Assembly (NCBI GenBank): GCA_025362295.1 | Contig: JANYGX010000021.1 | Coordinates: 1-55,614 of the forward strand | Length of the DNA: 55,614 nt | Direction: 5' to 3' | DNA from: Sphingomonadales bacterium | Lineage (GTDB): Bacteria; Pseudomonadota; Alphaproteobacteria; Sphingomonadales; Sphingomonadaceae | Shown here: positions 34,571-43,288 of the stretch, piece by piece | How the letters are laid out: every line of letters begins with the position of its first letter | Position numbering within the stretch: the stretch's first letter is position 1 | Notes under the pieces: generated by a model | Seen by the model: the letters and a program-made list of their open reading frames with translations, nothing else | Told to the model about the DNA's origin: nothing | The model's database searches: none | Program-made: the position numbers and the translations under genes

Positions 34571-36121
34571 ATGAATTATAACGCCATACTTATCATCGAC
34601 TTCGGCTCGCAAGTCACCCAACTGATTGCCCGTCGTATCCGCGAGACCGGCGTTTACTGCGAAATCCACTCTTATCAGCACGCTGAAGCGGCTTTTCACA
34701 AACTGAACCCTAAAGCGGTTATTCTCTCCGGTGGTCCAGCCTCTGTGCCGGATGCACACAGCCCACGTGCCCCTGATATTGTTTTTACCTCCGGCGTGCC
34801 TGTGCTTGGCATTTGCTACGGCCAGATGACCATGGCGGCACAGCTTGGTGGCACTGTGGAAAGCGGCCACCACCGGGAGTTTGGTCGCGCGGGTATCACC
34901 ATCGAAGCCGCCTCGCCCTTGTTTGATGATGTGTGGATGGTGAGCCAATCGTACCCGGTGTGGATGAGCCATGGGGACCGGATAACGGTTATGCCCTCTG
35001 GATTTTCAGTCGTGGCCACCTCACCCAACGCACCCTTTGCCATCATCGCCGACGAGGCACGACACTATTACGGCATCATGTTTCACCCCGAAGTGGTGCA
35101 CACACCCGACGGTGCAAAGCTCTTGCAAAACTTTGTCCATAAAATCGCAGGCATCACCGCCGACTGGAGCATGAGTGCCTACCGCGCTGAGATGGTCGGC
35201 AAAATCCGCGCGCAGGTTGGCAGCGACAAAGTCATTTGCGGCCTTTCCGGCGGTGTCGATTCAGCGGTTGCGGCTGTGCTTATTCACGAAGCGATTGGTG
35301 ATCAGCTCACCTGCGTGTTTGTCGATCACGGCCTGATGCGCCTGGATGAGGCGGACGAAGTGGTTGGCCTGTTCCGCGATCACTATAAAATAAAGTTAGT
35401 GCACGTGAATGACGAGGCACTTTTTCTGGGTGGCCTTGATGGCATTGCCGATCCGGAAGCCAAGCGCAAGTTTATCGGCAAAACTTTTATTGATGTGTTC
35501 GAGGCTGAGGCCAAAAAAATCGGCGGGGCAAAATTTCTGGCGCAAGGCACGCTGTATCCTGATGTGATCGAAAGTGTATCGTTCAGTGGCGGGCCGTCGG
35601 TCACCATCAAATCCCACCACAACGTTGGTGGCCTGCCGGAACGTATGAACATGCAGCTCGTCGAACCACTGCGCGAACTGTTCAAGGATGAGGTGCGCGC
35701 CCTTGGCCGCGAGCTCGGGCTGCCCGAGGCGTTTGTCGGTCGCCACCCGTTCCCCGGCCCCGGCCTTGCCATCCGTATTCCCGGCGCCGTCGATAAAGCC
35801 AAGTGCGATGTGTTGCGGCAGGCGGATAAAATCTATCTTGAAGAAATTCGGAGCGCTGGGCTCTACGATACGATCTGGCAAGCCTTTGCTGTGCTGCTGC
35901 CGGTGAAAACCGTTGGCGTTATGGGCGATGCGCGCACCTATGATAATGTCTGCGCGCTGCGCGCTGTCACATCAGTCGATGGCATGACCGCCGACATCTA
36001 TCCATTTGAAGCGGCGTTTTTATCGCGCGTGGCAACGCGGATCATCAACGAAGTGCGCGGCATAAACCGTGTTGTGTATGATTATACCAGCAAGCCACCG
36101 GGGACTATTGAGTGGGAGTGA
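34571..36121 (+). CDS. guaA: GMP synthase (glutamine-hydrolysing)
   Basis: The 516-residue enzyme converts XMP to GMP with ATP and glutamine. The N-terminal class I amidotransferase domain has Cys82 in GICYGQM and the His-Glu pair in MFHPEVVHT. The ATP pyrophosphatase P-loop GLSGGVDSA is at about 224-232. The C-terminal dimerisation part ends in [18 protein letters not shown], the family's hallmark. It is cytoplasmic and stands alone, with no guaB nearby. A weak ribosome site precedes the ATG. Strong call. Confidence 0.98.
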   Translation: MNYNAILIIDFGSQVTQLIARRIRETGVYCEIHSYQHAEAAFHKLNPKAVILSGGPASVPDAHSPRAPDIVFTSGVPVLGICYGQMTMAAQLGGTVESGHHREFGRAGITIEAASPLFDDVWMVSQSYPVWMSHGDRITVMPSGFSVVATSPNAPFAIIADEARHYYGIMFHPEVVHTPDGAKLLQNFVHKIAGITADWSMSAYRAEMVGKIRAQVGSDKVICGLSGGVDSAVAAVLIHEAIGDQLTCVFVDHGLMRLDEADEVVGLFRDHYKIKLVHVNDEALFLGGLDGIADPEAKRKFIGKTFIDVFEAEAKKIGGAKFLAQGTLYPDVIESVSFSGGPSVTIKSHHNVGGLPERMNMQLVEPLRELFKDEVRALGRELGLPEAFVGRHPFPGPGLAIRIPGAVDKAKCDVLRQADKIYLEEIRSAGLYDTIWQAFAVLLPVKTVGVMGDARTYDNVCALRAVTSVDGMTADIYPFEAAFLSRVATRIINEVRGINRVVYDYTSKPPGTIEWE

Positions 36122-36228
36122 GCTGAGTTGGATGCCTAAAAAATCGAAAACGATCTGATCTTGCAGCCGCACACGTGAAACCCACAGTACGACACTTCAA
36201 AATCTATACTTAAAAAGGCCCACACTAT

Positions 36229-36987
36229 ATGACAGCTCAAACCGAAACTTTCGCTGCATTGCACGTCCCGGGCGCTCCGCTGATCCTTTACAATATCTGG
36301 GATGCGGGGAGCGCTGTAGCTGTGGCCAAAGCGGGTGCCAAGGCAATCGCGACCGGCAGCTGGGGTGTTGCCGGAGCGCATGGTATTGGCGACGGAGAGA
36401 AACTGCCACTTGAGACTGCGCTGTCTACACTAACCGAAATTGTGGCGGTCACAGATCTTCCCGTCAGCATCGACCTTGAAGCCGGATACGGCACGCTCGC
36501 CGCTGATGTGATGGCGTCCGTGCAGCGCAGCGCCAATGCAGGCGCGATTGGCATCAACCTTGAAGACAAAAATCCTGTAACACGCACGCTTTTTTCGACG
36601 GCAGATGCCAGTGCACGCATTGCCGCTGCGGCTGCAACCGGAGTGTTTGTTAATGCGCGGGCTGACCTTTTCATTCTTATGCCACCTGCTGACCATGCAG
36701 CAGCCTTGGTTGATGAAGTGGTAGAGCGCGCCAAAGCCTATGCGGACGCTGGTGCACGCGGATTGTTCGCACCTTTTCTGCAGGATGCTGCGCTGATTGC
36801 GCGGCTGTGCAAGGCATCACCACTGCCGGTCAACATCTTGATGCGACCCGGCTGCCCAGATCACGCAACACTTGCAGAACTTGGTGTTGCACGGATCAGC
36901 CACGGCCATGGCCCGTGGGCAAAAGCCATGGCAGCACTGGAACAGGATGCACGGGAAATATTGTCTGCGACGGCGTCATCGCTTTAA
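36229..36987 (+). CDS. isocitrate lyase / PEP mutase family protein
   Basis: At 252 residues this is the short form of the superfamily. Motifs include ILYNIWDAGSAVAVAKAGAKAIATGSW at the N-terminus, SIDLEAGYG, and GINLEDKN where the Asp and Glu are metal-binding. The KKCGH-type catalytic loop of isocitrate lyase is absent, so it is not an isocitrate lyase. It may be an oxaloacetate hydrolase, a phosphonate-linked lyase or an uncharacterised relative. FVNARADLF is typical of the PEP mutase side. It sits between guaA and a metal exporter with no shared pathway visible. Confidence 0.8.
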   Translation: MTAQTETFAALHVPGAPLILYNIWDAGSAVAVAKAGAKAIATGSWGVAGAHGIGDGEKLPLETALSTLTEIVAVTDLPVSIDLEAGYGTLAADVMASVQRSANAGAIGINLEDKNPVTRTLFSTADASARIAAAAATGVFVNARADLFILMPPADHAAALVDEVVERAKAYADAGARGLFAPFLQDAALIARLCKASPLPVNILMRPGCPDHATLAELGVARISHGHGPWAKAMAALEQDAREILSATASSL

Positions 36988-37029
36988 TAATACAACGCAA
37001 GGCAGTGGGCACAATCACGTGCAAAAGGT

Positions 37030-37839
37030 TTAAATCAGCCCGGTTGCAAGCAGACCTCGCACAACAATAACAGCGCCCAACAGCATCACAATCACGCCAG
37101 ATATGTAGGGCAACTTGTTGATGATTGAATCGTACTGGCTGAAGCGGCCAGACATCTGCCGTGTCCCCCAGGCTGCCACAATGCCAATCGTCACGAGTGT
37201 GATGGCAAGGCCCGCACTGAAGGCACCGACCATGGCAAAACCTAGGGCAACACGTTTGAGCTGCAGGCAAATCAGCAACACAGCAAAGGCGGCGGGACAC
37301 GGGATCAGGCCGCCGGTGAAGCCAAACCACATCACTTCCGTGGTAGAGACCGCACGCGATCCATATTTTGCTTCAATGTCATTGGCAGACATATGGGTAT
37401 GGCCAAAATGCTCGTGAGCATGATCAGCATGGTCATGATCGTGGTCATGATCATGGTCATGGTCATGATCGTGGTCGTGGCTATGCATACCGGCTTTGTG
37501 AACGGATCGCAGCAAACGAAGCGCCAGCAGCATGATCATCAATCCCGATACCAGCAGCAGCCATGGCTCAGCCTGCGCCAGTATGTTGGCATTAGCATAT
37601 TTAAGGCCAACGAAGGCCAAAAGCCAGATCACCAGCGTATGGCCAAACGCCGCCGATAGCCCGAGCACAATGGCTTGGGACATCGTGCCGCGCACAGCAA
37701 CAATAAAAGCCACCATCACCGATTTGCTGTGGCCGGGCTCCAGCGCATGAAGTGATCCAAGCAGCACGGCAACAGGTAGATATATAAGAGGATTTGAACC
37801 TCCCACTTTAATGAGGTCCGCTATATCCGGAAGTGACAT
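37030..37839 (-). CDS. nickel/cobalt efflux permease, RcnA-like
   Basis: The 269-residue membrane protein has six hydrophobic segments. It contains HALEPGHSKSV and FGHTLVIW, the two His-bearing signature helices of the NiCoT/RcnA family, and FTGGLIPCPAAFAVL near the C-terminus. The cytoplasmic loop is a long run of alternating His and Asp (from about residue 120) ending in HADHAHEHFGHTH, a metal-binding stretch. It exports Ni(II) or Co(II). No RcnR-type repressor is adjacent. Family is clear; metal specificity is not. Confidence 0.9.
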   Translation of the reverse strand: MSLPDIADLIKVGGSNPLIYLPVAVLLGSLHALEPGHSKSVMVAFIVAVRGTMSQAIVLGLSAAFGHTLVIWLLAFVGLKYANANILAQAEPWLLLVSGLMIMLLALRLLRSVHKAGMHSHDHDHDHDHDHDHDHDHADHAHEHFGHTHMSANDIEAKYGSRAVSTTEVMWFGFTGGLIPCPAAFAVLLICLQLKRVALGFAMVGAFSAGLAITLVTIGIVAAWGTRQMSGRFSQYDSIINKLPYISGVIVMLLGAVIVVRGLLATGLI

Positions 37840-37866
37840 ATACTATTCTTTTTTTATTGATTCAGA

Positions 37867-38442
37867 CTATCGATGGCGTCGCAATATAGCATAAAAGGCT
37901 CCAGCGCCACCGTGTTTTACGTGTGCTGGACGTAATGCTGCCAGATAAAGGCGTAAATCAGGCTCTTCCAGCCAGTTGGCAAGACTGTCCCTCAAAATGC
38001 CCCTGGTTTTAGGCGGCTCCGCGCCCAACTGCCCTTTTCCAGTGATAATCAGCACCACGCGGGCCTTTCGGCGTGCCGCTATGGCAAGGCCGCGTGTCAA
38101 GACACCGTGAGCCTCCCGCACTGTATGGCCATGCAAATCGATAATCATATCGGGCTGCACTTCTCCTAAGCGGGTTTTGCGATCCCAGGTTTTATCCAGC
38201 GTTGCCTTGTCGAGAGGTTTTGGATTTTTTTGCGGACTCATAAAGCGCGTCGGGTCTTCAACGGTAGGCCGCACAGAGGTGCGCACTTTAGGCAAAGTCA
38301 GCAGGCGTATATTGCGCGCCATAGGCTTGGCGGCGGCTGTCGCGCTCTGCCATAATGCAATGTCTTCAGGTTTTACGATTAACTTCTTGGTTGCAGGCTG
38401 ATCAAGCTTTGGCGGCCTTGCAGATGATGTCTTGCGCGTCAC
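37867..38442 (-). CDS. Smr domain protein
   Basis: A 191-residue protein with a Lys/Pro-rich N-terminus and a C-terminal Smr domain. The domain reads IDLHGHTVREAHGVLTRGLAIA, then VVLIITGKGQ and the HVKHGGAGAFYAILRRH ending. The DLHG and TGKG motifs fit the DNA/RNA nicking fold of MutS2-Smr. It starts with GTG overlapping the stop of mltA (GTGA), so the two are coupled. The pairing of Smr and MltA genes is common in alphaproteobacteria. The role is probably nucleic acid or ribosome linked; not certain. Confidence 0.88.
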   Translation of the reverse strand: MTRKTSSARPPKLDQPATKKLIVKPEDIALWQSATAAAKPMARNIRLLTLPKVRTSVRPTVEDPTRFMSPQKNPKPLDKATLDKTWDRKTRLGEVQPDMIIDLHGHTVREAHGVLTRGLAIAARRKARVVLIITGKGQLGAEPPKTRGILRDSLANWLEEPDLRLYLAALRPAHVKHGGAGAFYAILRRHR

Positions 38443-39746
38443 GGATGAACTTTACCTGCCTCTTTCAAGCGCTCGACAGATGCCTTTGGCAACAGAAGAG
38501 TTAAAACACCCTGTGCAGCCATGCCTCCCGCCATAACGCGGGCTTTTTGTCCCGCACCCCAGAAAACATCAATTCTGTTTGGCCCCTTGATCGCACCACC
38601 AACATCCTGCGCAACATACAAGCCTGCTAGAGGGTTGGTACCCTGTCCGCCTGTCGGATCTGGTGTGTGTGTGGCAAGCCAGACAGGTGCACCCAAAGGC
38701 ACAAATAACGGATCAACCGCGAGCGACCGCTCTGGCGTCAGGGCAACACCAAGCGATCCAAGCGGGCCATCACCATGAACCACGCGAAAAAATATATAAG
38801 ATTTATTCTCTCTGAATATGGTTTTTGCATCGTCAGGATGCGCGTGCGCCCAATCCAGCATGCCAGCCATATTGGCCTGGCCCTTGGCCAGCAAACCGCG
38901 ATCCAGCATCAACCGCCCAACGCTGCTATAGGGTTGACCATTCTGGCCGTCATAACCAACTCTGATCGCCCGGCCATCCGGCAAGGTGATTTGCCCTGAT
39001 CCCTGAACATGCAGAAAAAAAGCTTCCCACGGGTCGTCAATCCAAAGCAATTCAAGCCCCCTGCCCTTCAGGGCCCCATCGTCAATTGCCGCGCGATCAT
39101 AATAGGGCACCAGACTTGTCGGTTTATTAGTCGGGTTTATCTGGCCTGCCATCTTCTGGCCTTTCAGGGCAGGCCTGAAGGCACCAAGCTCCACATCCAC
39201 CAGTTCAGGCGGTCGTTTATACAGCGGCACATTAAAGCGCGCATCGGGGCTGAGTGAGCCTTTCAACTGCGGCTCGAAATACCCCGTGTTGAGGCCCATG
39301 CCATCGTTGATTTTGATGGCGACAAGCTGACTGGAGATCAAAGCCGAGAGTTCGACGCCCGGCACCAGTGCCGCGCAGAGCGGCTGCCAGTCTTCGGGCT
39401 GCGTAAGGCCGGATGGATCGGGCTTCGATGTGAGATGTTTGCACGATCGCCGCAATGCACTGGTAAGTGCCGTCGCCTGGTCCGTGCTCCAATCCGGAAT
39501 GACATCCGCGGGTGTGCCAAGCGCTGTTATGGTTGCATCAGAGGCTGTTTGTGCTTGTAGCGGACGCGGCATTTCCGGTGGTTCGGCGGGTTGTGTCGTC
39601 GGGATTTTTGGTGTTGCAACAGGGTTGGGAATGGAATCCGCACAGGCAGCAAGCGCCATAACTGTGCACAGCATAAGCCACCTAGCGCTTTGCATACCGA
39701 AAGAGGCAAAAGAGAACCGAAATTTCAGGCTGTCAGGACCGTTCAT
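38439..39746 (-). CDS. mltA: membrane-bound lytic murein transglycosylase A
   Basis: The start at 39746 overlaps the upstream gene's stop (TGATG) and gives 435 residues. An internal Met at 39695 would give a tidier lipoprotein signal, MQSARWLMLCTVMALAAC. Either way the lipobox AAC precedes a Pro-rich linker, so it is an outer-membrane lipoprotein. The MltA domain has GYFEPQLKGS, the 3D segment DPLFVPLGAPVWL, and the catalytic Asp-rich region AGLYVAQDVGGAIKGPNRIDVFWG. It cleaves glycan strands of peptidoglycan. Part of a tight run of genes. Confidence 0.93.
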   Translation of the reverse strand: MNGPDSLKFRFSFASFGMQSARWLMLCTVMALAACADSIPNPVATPKIPTTQPAEPPEMPRPLQAQTASDATITALGTPADVIPDWSTDQATALTSALRRSCKHLTSKPDPSGLTQPEDWQPLCAALVPGVELSALISSQLVAIKINDGMGLNTGYFEPQLKGSLSPDARFNVPLYKRPPELVDVELGAFRPALKGQKMAGQINPTNKPTSLVPYYDRAAIDDGALKGRGLELLWIDDPWEAFFLHVQGSGQITLPDGRAIRVGYDGQNGQPYSSVGRLMLDRGLLAKGQANMAGMLDWAHAHPDDAKTIFRENKSYIFFRVVHGDGPLGSLGVALTPERSLAVDPLFVPLGAPVWLATHTPDPTGGQGTNPLAGLYVAQDVGGAIKGPNRIDVFWGAGQKARVMAGGMAAQGVLTLLLPKASVERLKEAGKVHP

Positions 39747-40444
39747 CAAATAACCAATCTCTGCAATGTGCGACCATTGTGTTTCAGCCAATGCCGGTGC
39801 GCCAGATTGCCACCCAGCCTTACCACCTCACGCCAGAAAGCAGGGCTATGGTTCATGTGTGTAAGATGTGCCAGTTCATGCGCCACGACATAGTGGCGAA
39901 CCTCATCCGGCGCCATGATCAATCGCCAGCTGAAGCTGATACGTCCATCGTTTGAGCAGCTGCCCCAACGAGATTTAGGATCCCCAAAACGCAGCTGCCT
40001 GATTTTGAGAGCGAAATTTTGCGCCATGGTTTCAGCGCGTTGTGTGATATCAATGTGCGCTTCCTGCAGCATCCAGCGTTTCAGTCTCAGCATAGCGAGC
40101 TCGGCTGGACCACCAACTGAAAGTGAATCCCCAGTTTCACAAACGTGCCGACCGATATCGGCATCATAACGAATATTGCGCTCAACCCCATGCCATAATA
40201 TGCTGGCCCCATGCTCCAGAACCAGTGGATTGGGCAGCTCAATGAGCCAACGGGCAATCAGGCGATTTTTTAATTGAATGAACGCAAAACCCTCTTGCAA
40301 TGGGGTGCGTTTGGGCAACGTCATCCGCAGCGCCCTTTCACTGCGTGCCAGAGACAGGCTGATATTACGCGCGCGCGCCGATCGCACGACCTGAACGGGC
40401 AACACCTCACGCCCAACAGCCACGCTGTGCGATTGCTCTACCAT
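39746..40444 (-). CDS. YgjP/SprT-type zinc metallopeptidase
   Basis: The 232-residue protein ends with VVAHELAHLTHMNHSPAFW, where HELAH with a downstream His is the HExxH zinc site, and a preceding RFGDPKSRWGSCSNDGRISFSW segment is diagnostic of the YgjP (DUF45) family. No signal peptide is seen. The gene starts inside the end of the YcgN-type gene and its stop overlaps mltA. Function of the family is poorly known. In gut and soil relatives it sits near restriction or envelope genes; here it lies in an envelope-maintenance run. Confidence 0.9.
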   Translation of the reverse strand: MVEQSHSVAVGREVLPVQVVRSARARNISLSLARSERALRMTLPKRTPLQEGFAFIQLKNRLIARWLIELPNPLVLEHGASILWHGVERNIRYDADIGRHVCETGDSLSVGGPAELAMLRLKRWMLQEAHIDITQRAETMAQNFALKIRQLRFGDPKSRWGSCSNDGRISFSWRLIMAPDEVRHYVVAHELAHLTHMNHSPAFWREVVRLGGNLAHRHWLKHNGRTLQRLVI

Positions 40445-40875
40445 TCGGTGTCAATTAAATGGTCTTCAAGCGGGCCAGCCACTGTTTCCGACAAAGTTTT
40501 GCCGCGCGCGGATTGCCCAGCACGGTGCACGCTTTCTGTATCGCCCGTGATCAGGGGATGCCATTCTGGCAGCCTCGCCCCTTCGTACAGCAAGCGATAG
40601 GCGCAGGTTTTTGGCATCCAGCTGAACGCATCGACGGTTTTGGGCGTGAGCTTAACACATTCAGGCACGTATTTGCGGCGGTGCTTATAATCGATACACT
40701 TGCATGTGTGGCCATCCAGCAATTTGCAAGCCACATTAGTCTGGAATATTTCGCCAGTTTCCTCGTCTTCAAGTTTGTTAATGCAGCACTTGCCGCAGCC
40801 ATCACACAATGATTCCCACTCGGCTGTGGTCATCTGCTCAAGGTTTTTATATTCCCAGAACGGCCTTGCTGTCAT
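40438..40875 (-). CDS. YcgN-family cysteine cluster protein
   Basis: The 145-residue protein shows the UPF0260/YcgN pattern: FWEYKNLEQMTTAEWESLCDGCGKCC at the N-terminus, then CKLLDGHTCKCIDY, and CAYRLLYEGARLPEWHPL. The Cys residues could bind Zn or an iron-sulfur cluster. The start overlaps the sco stop (ATGA) and its 3' end overlaps the next gene by a few bases. Function is unknown; the fit to the family is good. Confidence 0.9.
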   Translation of the reverse strand: MTARPFWEYKNLEQMTTAEWESLCDGCGKCCINKLEDEETGEIFQTNVACKLLDGHTCKCIDYKHRRKYVPECVKLTPKTVDAFSWMPKTCAYRLLYEGARLPEWHPLITGDTESVHRAGQSARGKTLSETVAGPLEDHLIDTEW

Positions 40876-41543
40876 GGCATTGCTTTGGCAAGTGCCGCGA
40901 CAACCTGAGCCGGTGTGACGGCACCAGAAATATTTGCAAGATAGTGGCCCTTCATATCCATGATATAGACCGTGGATGCGTGATCCACGAGATAATTTTT
41001 TGTGTCGCCGCCCTCAATGCGTTTTTCTGCATAGACTTTGTAGGCGCGCATGGCTTTTGCAACATCAACGGGCGCACCTGACAGTGCCAGCAACCGTGGG
41101 TGAAAGTTTTTGGCATAGGTTGCCATGACTGATGGCGTATCGCGCTCAGGATCCACAGTTATAAAAACTGGCTCAACACGTTTACCGCGCTCGGCATATT
41201 TGGCCTCAAACTGGTTAAGCCCCTCACTGATCGCTGCAAGGGTTGTCGGGCAAACATCTGGACAGAAAGTGTAACCAAAATATATGAGACTGATGTGGCC
41301 CAGCAATCTGGCCTCAGTCACGGGTCTGCCATATTGATCGATCAAAGAAAATTGACCGCCGATAGCGGCGGCCCCTGAAGATGCAGAAGGCCCTAAGGAT
41401 GCGGCAGGTTGCGGTGCTGGCTTTACAAGATACACTGCTGAAATTGCAGCGGCAAATGTTGCAAACGCCAGAAACCCAATCATTTTTTTAGAGATATTCG
41501 ACAATTTATCGCTCACTGTGGACTTTCGTAATAAAATTACCAT
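40872..41543 (-). CDS. SCO1/SenC family copper chaperone
   Basis: A membrane-anchored thioredoxin-fold protein of about 223 residues. I start at the ATG at 41543; the GTG at 41516 is an alternative and neither has a clean ribosome site. A single hydrophobic helix (MIGFLAFATFAAAISAVYLV) anchors it. The Cu site is CPDVC and the His in VDHASTVYI. It delivers copper to the CuA centre of cytochrome oxidase. It shares the strand with ycgN, ygjP, mltA and smr genes. It lies far from the copABCD locus. Confidence 0.92.
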   Translation of the reverse strand: MVILLRKSTVSDKLSNISKKMIGFLAFATFAAAISAVYLVKPAPQPAASLGPSASSGAAAIGGQFSLIDQYGRPVTEARLLGHISLIYFGYTFCPDVCPTTLAAISEGLNQFEAKYAERGKRVEPVFITVDPERDTPSVMATYAKNFHPRLLALSGAPVDVAKAMRAYKVYAEKRIEGGDTKNYLVDHASTVYIMDMKGHYLANISGAVTPAQVVAALAKAMP

Positions 41544-41602
41544 AATGTCGTGATGTAAATTGATCAAAGACTATAACGCGTAACAAGGTGACCAGAACGA
41601 TC

Positions 41603-42172
41603 ATGAAAATACATATCTACACTTTAGTGCTGATGTCATTCTGTTTGGCTGCCGGCCCTGCTCATGCTCAGTTTTCCAACAGTTATGAACTGTTGAAGGC
41701 AGTTCGCGAGAAAGATGGGGCCGCTGCCCAGCACGCCATAACGGCAACCGGCGGATCGATCATCAATGCCCGTGACCCTGATTCTGGCGACACACCACTG
41801 CTGATTGCCGTCAAACGTTCGGACCTGAGTTGGATGGGGTTTCTCCTTAATGCTGGTGCTAACCCCAACAGCAAGGATGGCTCCGGGAACAGCCCTCTCA
41901 TCATCAGCACAAACGCAAACTTTCGGGAGGGCGTGTCTTTGTTATTGTCTCTCGGCGCCAATATCAATCAGGCAAATGATAGCGGCGAAACCGCCTTGAT
42001 GAAGGCGGTACAAACCCGACAGGAAGGCATGGTGCGCGCATTGCTGGATGCTGGTGCCCGCACCGATATCACCGACAACACGGCTGGTTTGTCAGCTTTG
42101 GATTACGCCGAGCGCGACAAGCGCCTCAGCCACATTGCGCAAATGTTAAAAGACGCGGCAAAAAATAAATAA
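41603..42172 (+). CDS. exported ankyrin-repeat protein
   Basis: The ATG at 41603 gives a Sec signal (MKIHIYTLVLMSFCLAAGPAHA) with cleavage before QFSNS. A GTG at 41588 would only lengthen it. The 189-residue product carries about four ankyrin repeats, such as SGDTPLLIAVKRSDLSWMGFLL, NAGANPNSKDGSG, LGANINQANDSGETALMKAV and DAGARTDITDN. The first repeat starts with NSYELLKAVREKDGAA. Exported ankyrin proteins bind partners in the periplasm, for example catalase-linked AnkB. It is divergent from sco and converges on rimM. Confidence 0.9.
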   Translation: MKIHIYTLVLMSFCLAAGPAHAQFSNSYELLKAVREKDGAAAQHAITATGGSIINARDPDSGDTPLLIAVKRSDLSWMGFLLNAGANPNSKDGSGNSPLIISTNANFREGVSLLLSLGANINQANDSGETALMKAVQTRQEGMVRALLDAGARTDITDNTAGLSALDYAERDKRLSHIAQMLKDAAKNK

Positions 42173-42192
42173 TTTGTTCTCGCAAGCGTTAT

Positions 42193-42215
42193 GCGCTGGC
42201 TTGCAAAACCAGCGC
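42193..42215. other. hairpin between convergent ankyrin and rimM genes
   Basis: GCGCTGG (42193-42199) pairs with CCAGCGC (42209-42215) around a 9 nt loop. No T run follows, so a terminator role for either gene is only possible. Confidence 0.3.
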
Positions 42216-42289
42216 TGCGCCGGACACTGTAAAAATCGGCAACAGAAATTGACAGGATTGCGAAGGGTACCGCGAACGTTATTCCGGTA

Positions 42290-42784
42290 TCACTTCAGAA
42301 AGTCAGGCTCCACCGTCACTGTCCCTGTCATCCTGTCAACAATTGGCACCGCAACATCACGAAACGGTACCAATATAGTTATTCCACTGTCGCGGGCGAT
42401 CTCCAGCAAATCGCCTGCGCCGTAATTTTCCACTGCACGCACATGTCCAACATGCACGCCATCCGGTGTGATCACCTTAAGGCCGACGAGTTCGCTGTAA
42501 TAATATTCATTGGGATCGGTGGGTTTTGGCAGTGTCTGCGGCGCGACAGTCAGGGCAACGCCGCGCCACTGTTCGGCTGTGGTGCGGTCGGGCAGCTCTG
42601 CGAAGCGGGCGATTGTGGTGTTTGTGTTGGCTCGCAGCGATAATAATGTGAGTGTGCCACGAGCCGTTGCGAATGTTTTATAGCGCTTGAGGCTGTCTGC
42701 ATCGTCCGTGAACAGCTTGAGTTTGACAGCGCCATCAAGCCCGTGCGGTGCGATGATCGCGGCAAGGCTGATGGCGTCTGTCAT
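42290..42784 (-). CDS. rimM: ribosome maturation factor RimM
   Basis: The 164-residue protein has the RimM N-terminal barrel (IIAPHGLDGAVKLKLFTDDADSLKRY, APHGLDG being the usual GxxG-type start) and the PRC-barrel C-terminal domain (YYYSELVGLKVITPDGVHVGHVRAVENYGAGDLLEI, IVDRMTGTVTVEPDFL). It helps assemble the 30S head domain near S19. It follows rpsP by 8 bp. In many genomes trmD and rplS come next; here an ankyrin gene converges instead. The call is firm. Confidence 0.96.
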   Translation of the reverse strand: MTDAISLAAIIAPHGLDGAVKLKLFTDDADSLKRYKTFATARGTLTLLSLRANTNTTIARFAELPDRTTAEQWRGVALTVAPQTLPKPTDPNEYYYSELVGLKVITPDGVHVGHVRAVENYGAGDLLEIARDSGITILVPFRDVAVPIVDRMTGTVTVEPDFLK

Positions 42785-42792
42785 GATCAGGC

Positions 42793-43248
42793 TTACTCGG
42801 CGGCAGCGTCCGCCGGAGCCGCTTCAGCAGGAGCCGCTTCAGCTGGCGCGACTTCAGCAGGCGCGACTTCAGCTGGCTTGGCAGCGGCTTCGGCGATGGC
42901 AGCTTCGGCAGCTGCAACCTTCTTGGCTTTGTCGTCTGCGCGCGCAATGGCATTTTTGCCAGGCTTGGCCTTGTTCGGGTTTACGGATGCTTCGCGCTTC
43001 ATCAGGCCAGCCGCATCGAGAAAGCGGGACACACGGTCCGATGGCACAGCACCGACATTCAACCAATGCTTGGCGCGTTCCGCATTCAGGGTTACGCGGT
43101 CAGCGGAATCTTTTGGCAGCAACGGGTTGTAGGTGCCAAGTTTTTCAATGAACTTGCCATCGCGCGCAGCACGGGTTTCGGCCACAACGATGCGATATAC
43201 CGGGCGCTTTTTGGCACCACCACGCGCCAGACGAATTGAAATAGACAT
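42793..43248 (-). CDS. rpsP: 30S ribosomal protein S16 with Ala/Pro/Glu-rich tail
   Basis: S16 proper ([40 protein letters not shown].., about 85 residues) is followed by a basic bridge and a 60-residue tail of alternating Ala, Pro and Glu. The tail contains repeated PAEVAPAEV- and PAEAAPAEA-type units, encoded by 15 bp repeats at 42821-42880. Such tails occur in alphaproteobacterial S16 and are variable. The gene lies between ffh and rimM and is translated with them. Confidence 0.96.
   Translation of the reverse strand: MSISIRLARGGAKKRPVYRIVVAETRAARDGKFIEKLGTYNPLLPKDSADRVTLNAERAKHWLNVGAVPSDRVSRFLDAAGLMKREASVNPNKAKPGKNAIARADDKAKKVAAAEAAIAEAAAKPAEVAPAEVAPAEAAPAEAAPADAAAE
42821..42880. repeat. 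four imperfect 15 bp repeats inside rpsP
   Basis: Units start at 42821, 42836, 42851 and 42866 and vary around GCTTCAGCAGGAGCC. They encode the five-residue Ala/Pro/Glu units of the S16 tail. Copy number is likely to vary between strains. Confidence 0.8.
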
Positions 43249-43288
43249 ATATGTTTCCTTTGAGTTTTACGTTGAGAGTGAATAAAAT

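Noticed and set aside
37440-37480. CATGATCATGG-type repeats looked like a CRISPR or satellite
   Set aside because: They code for the His/Asp run of the metal exporter and have no spacers.
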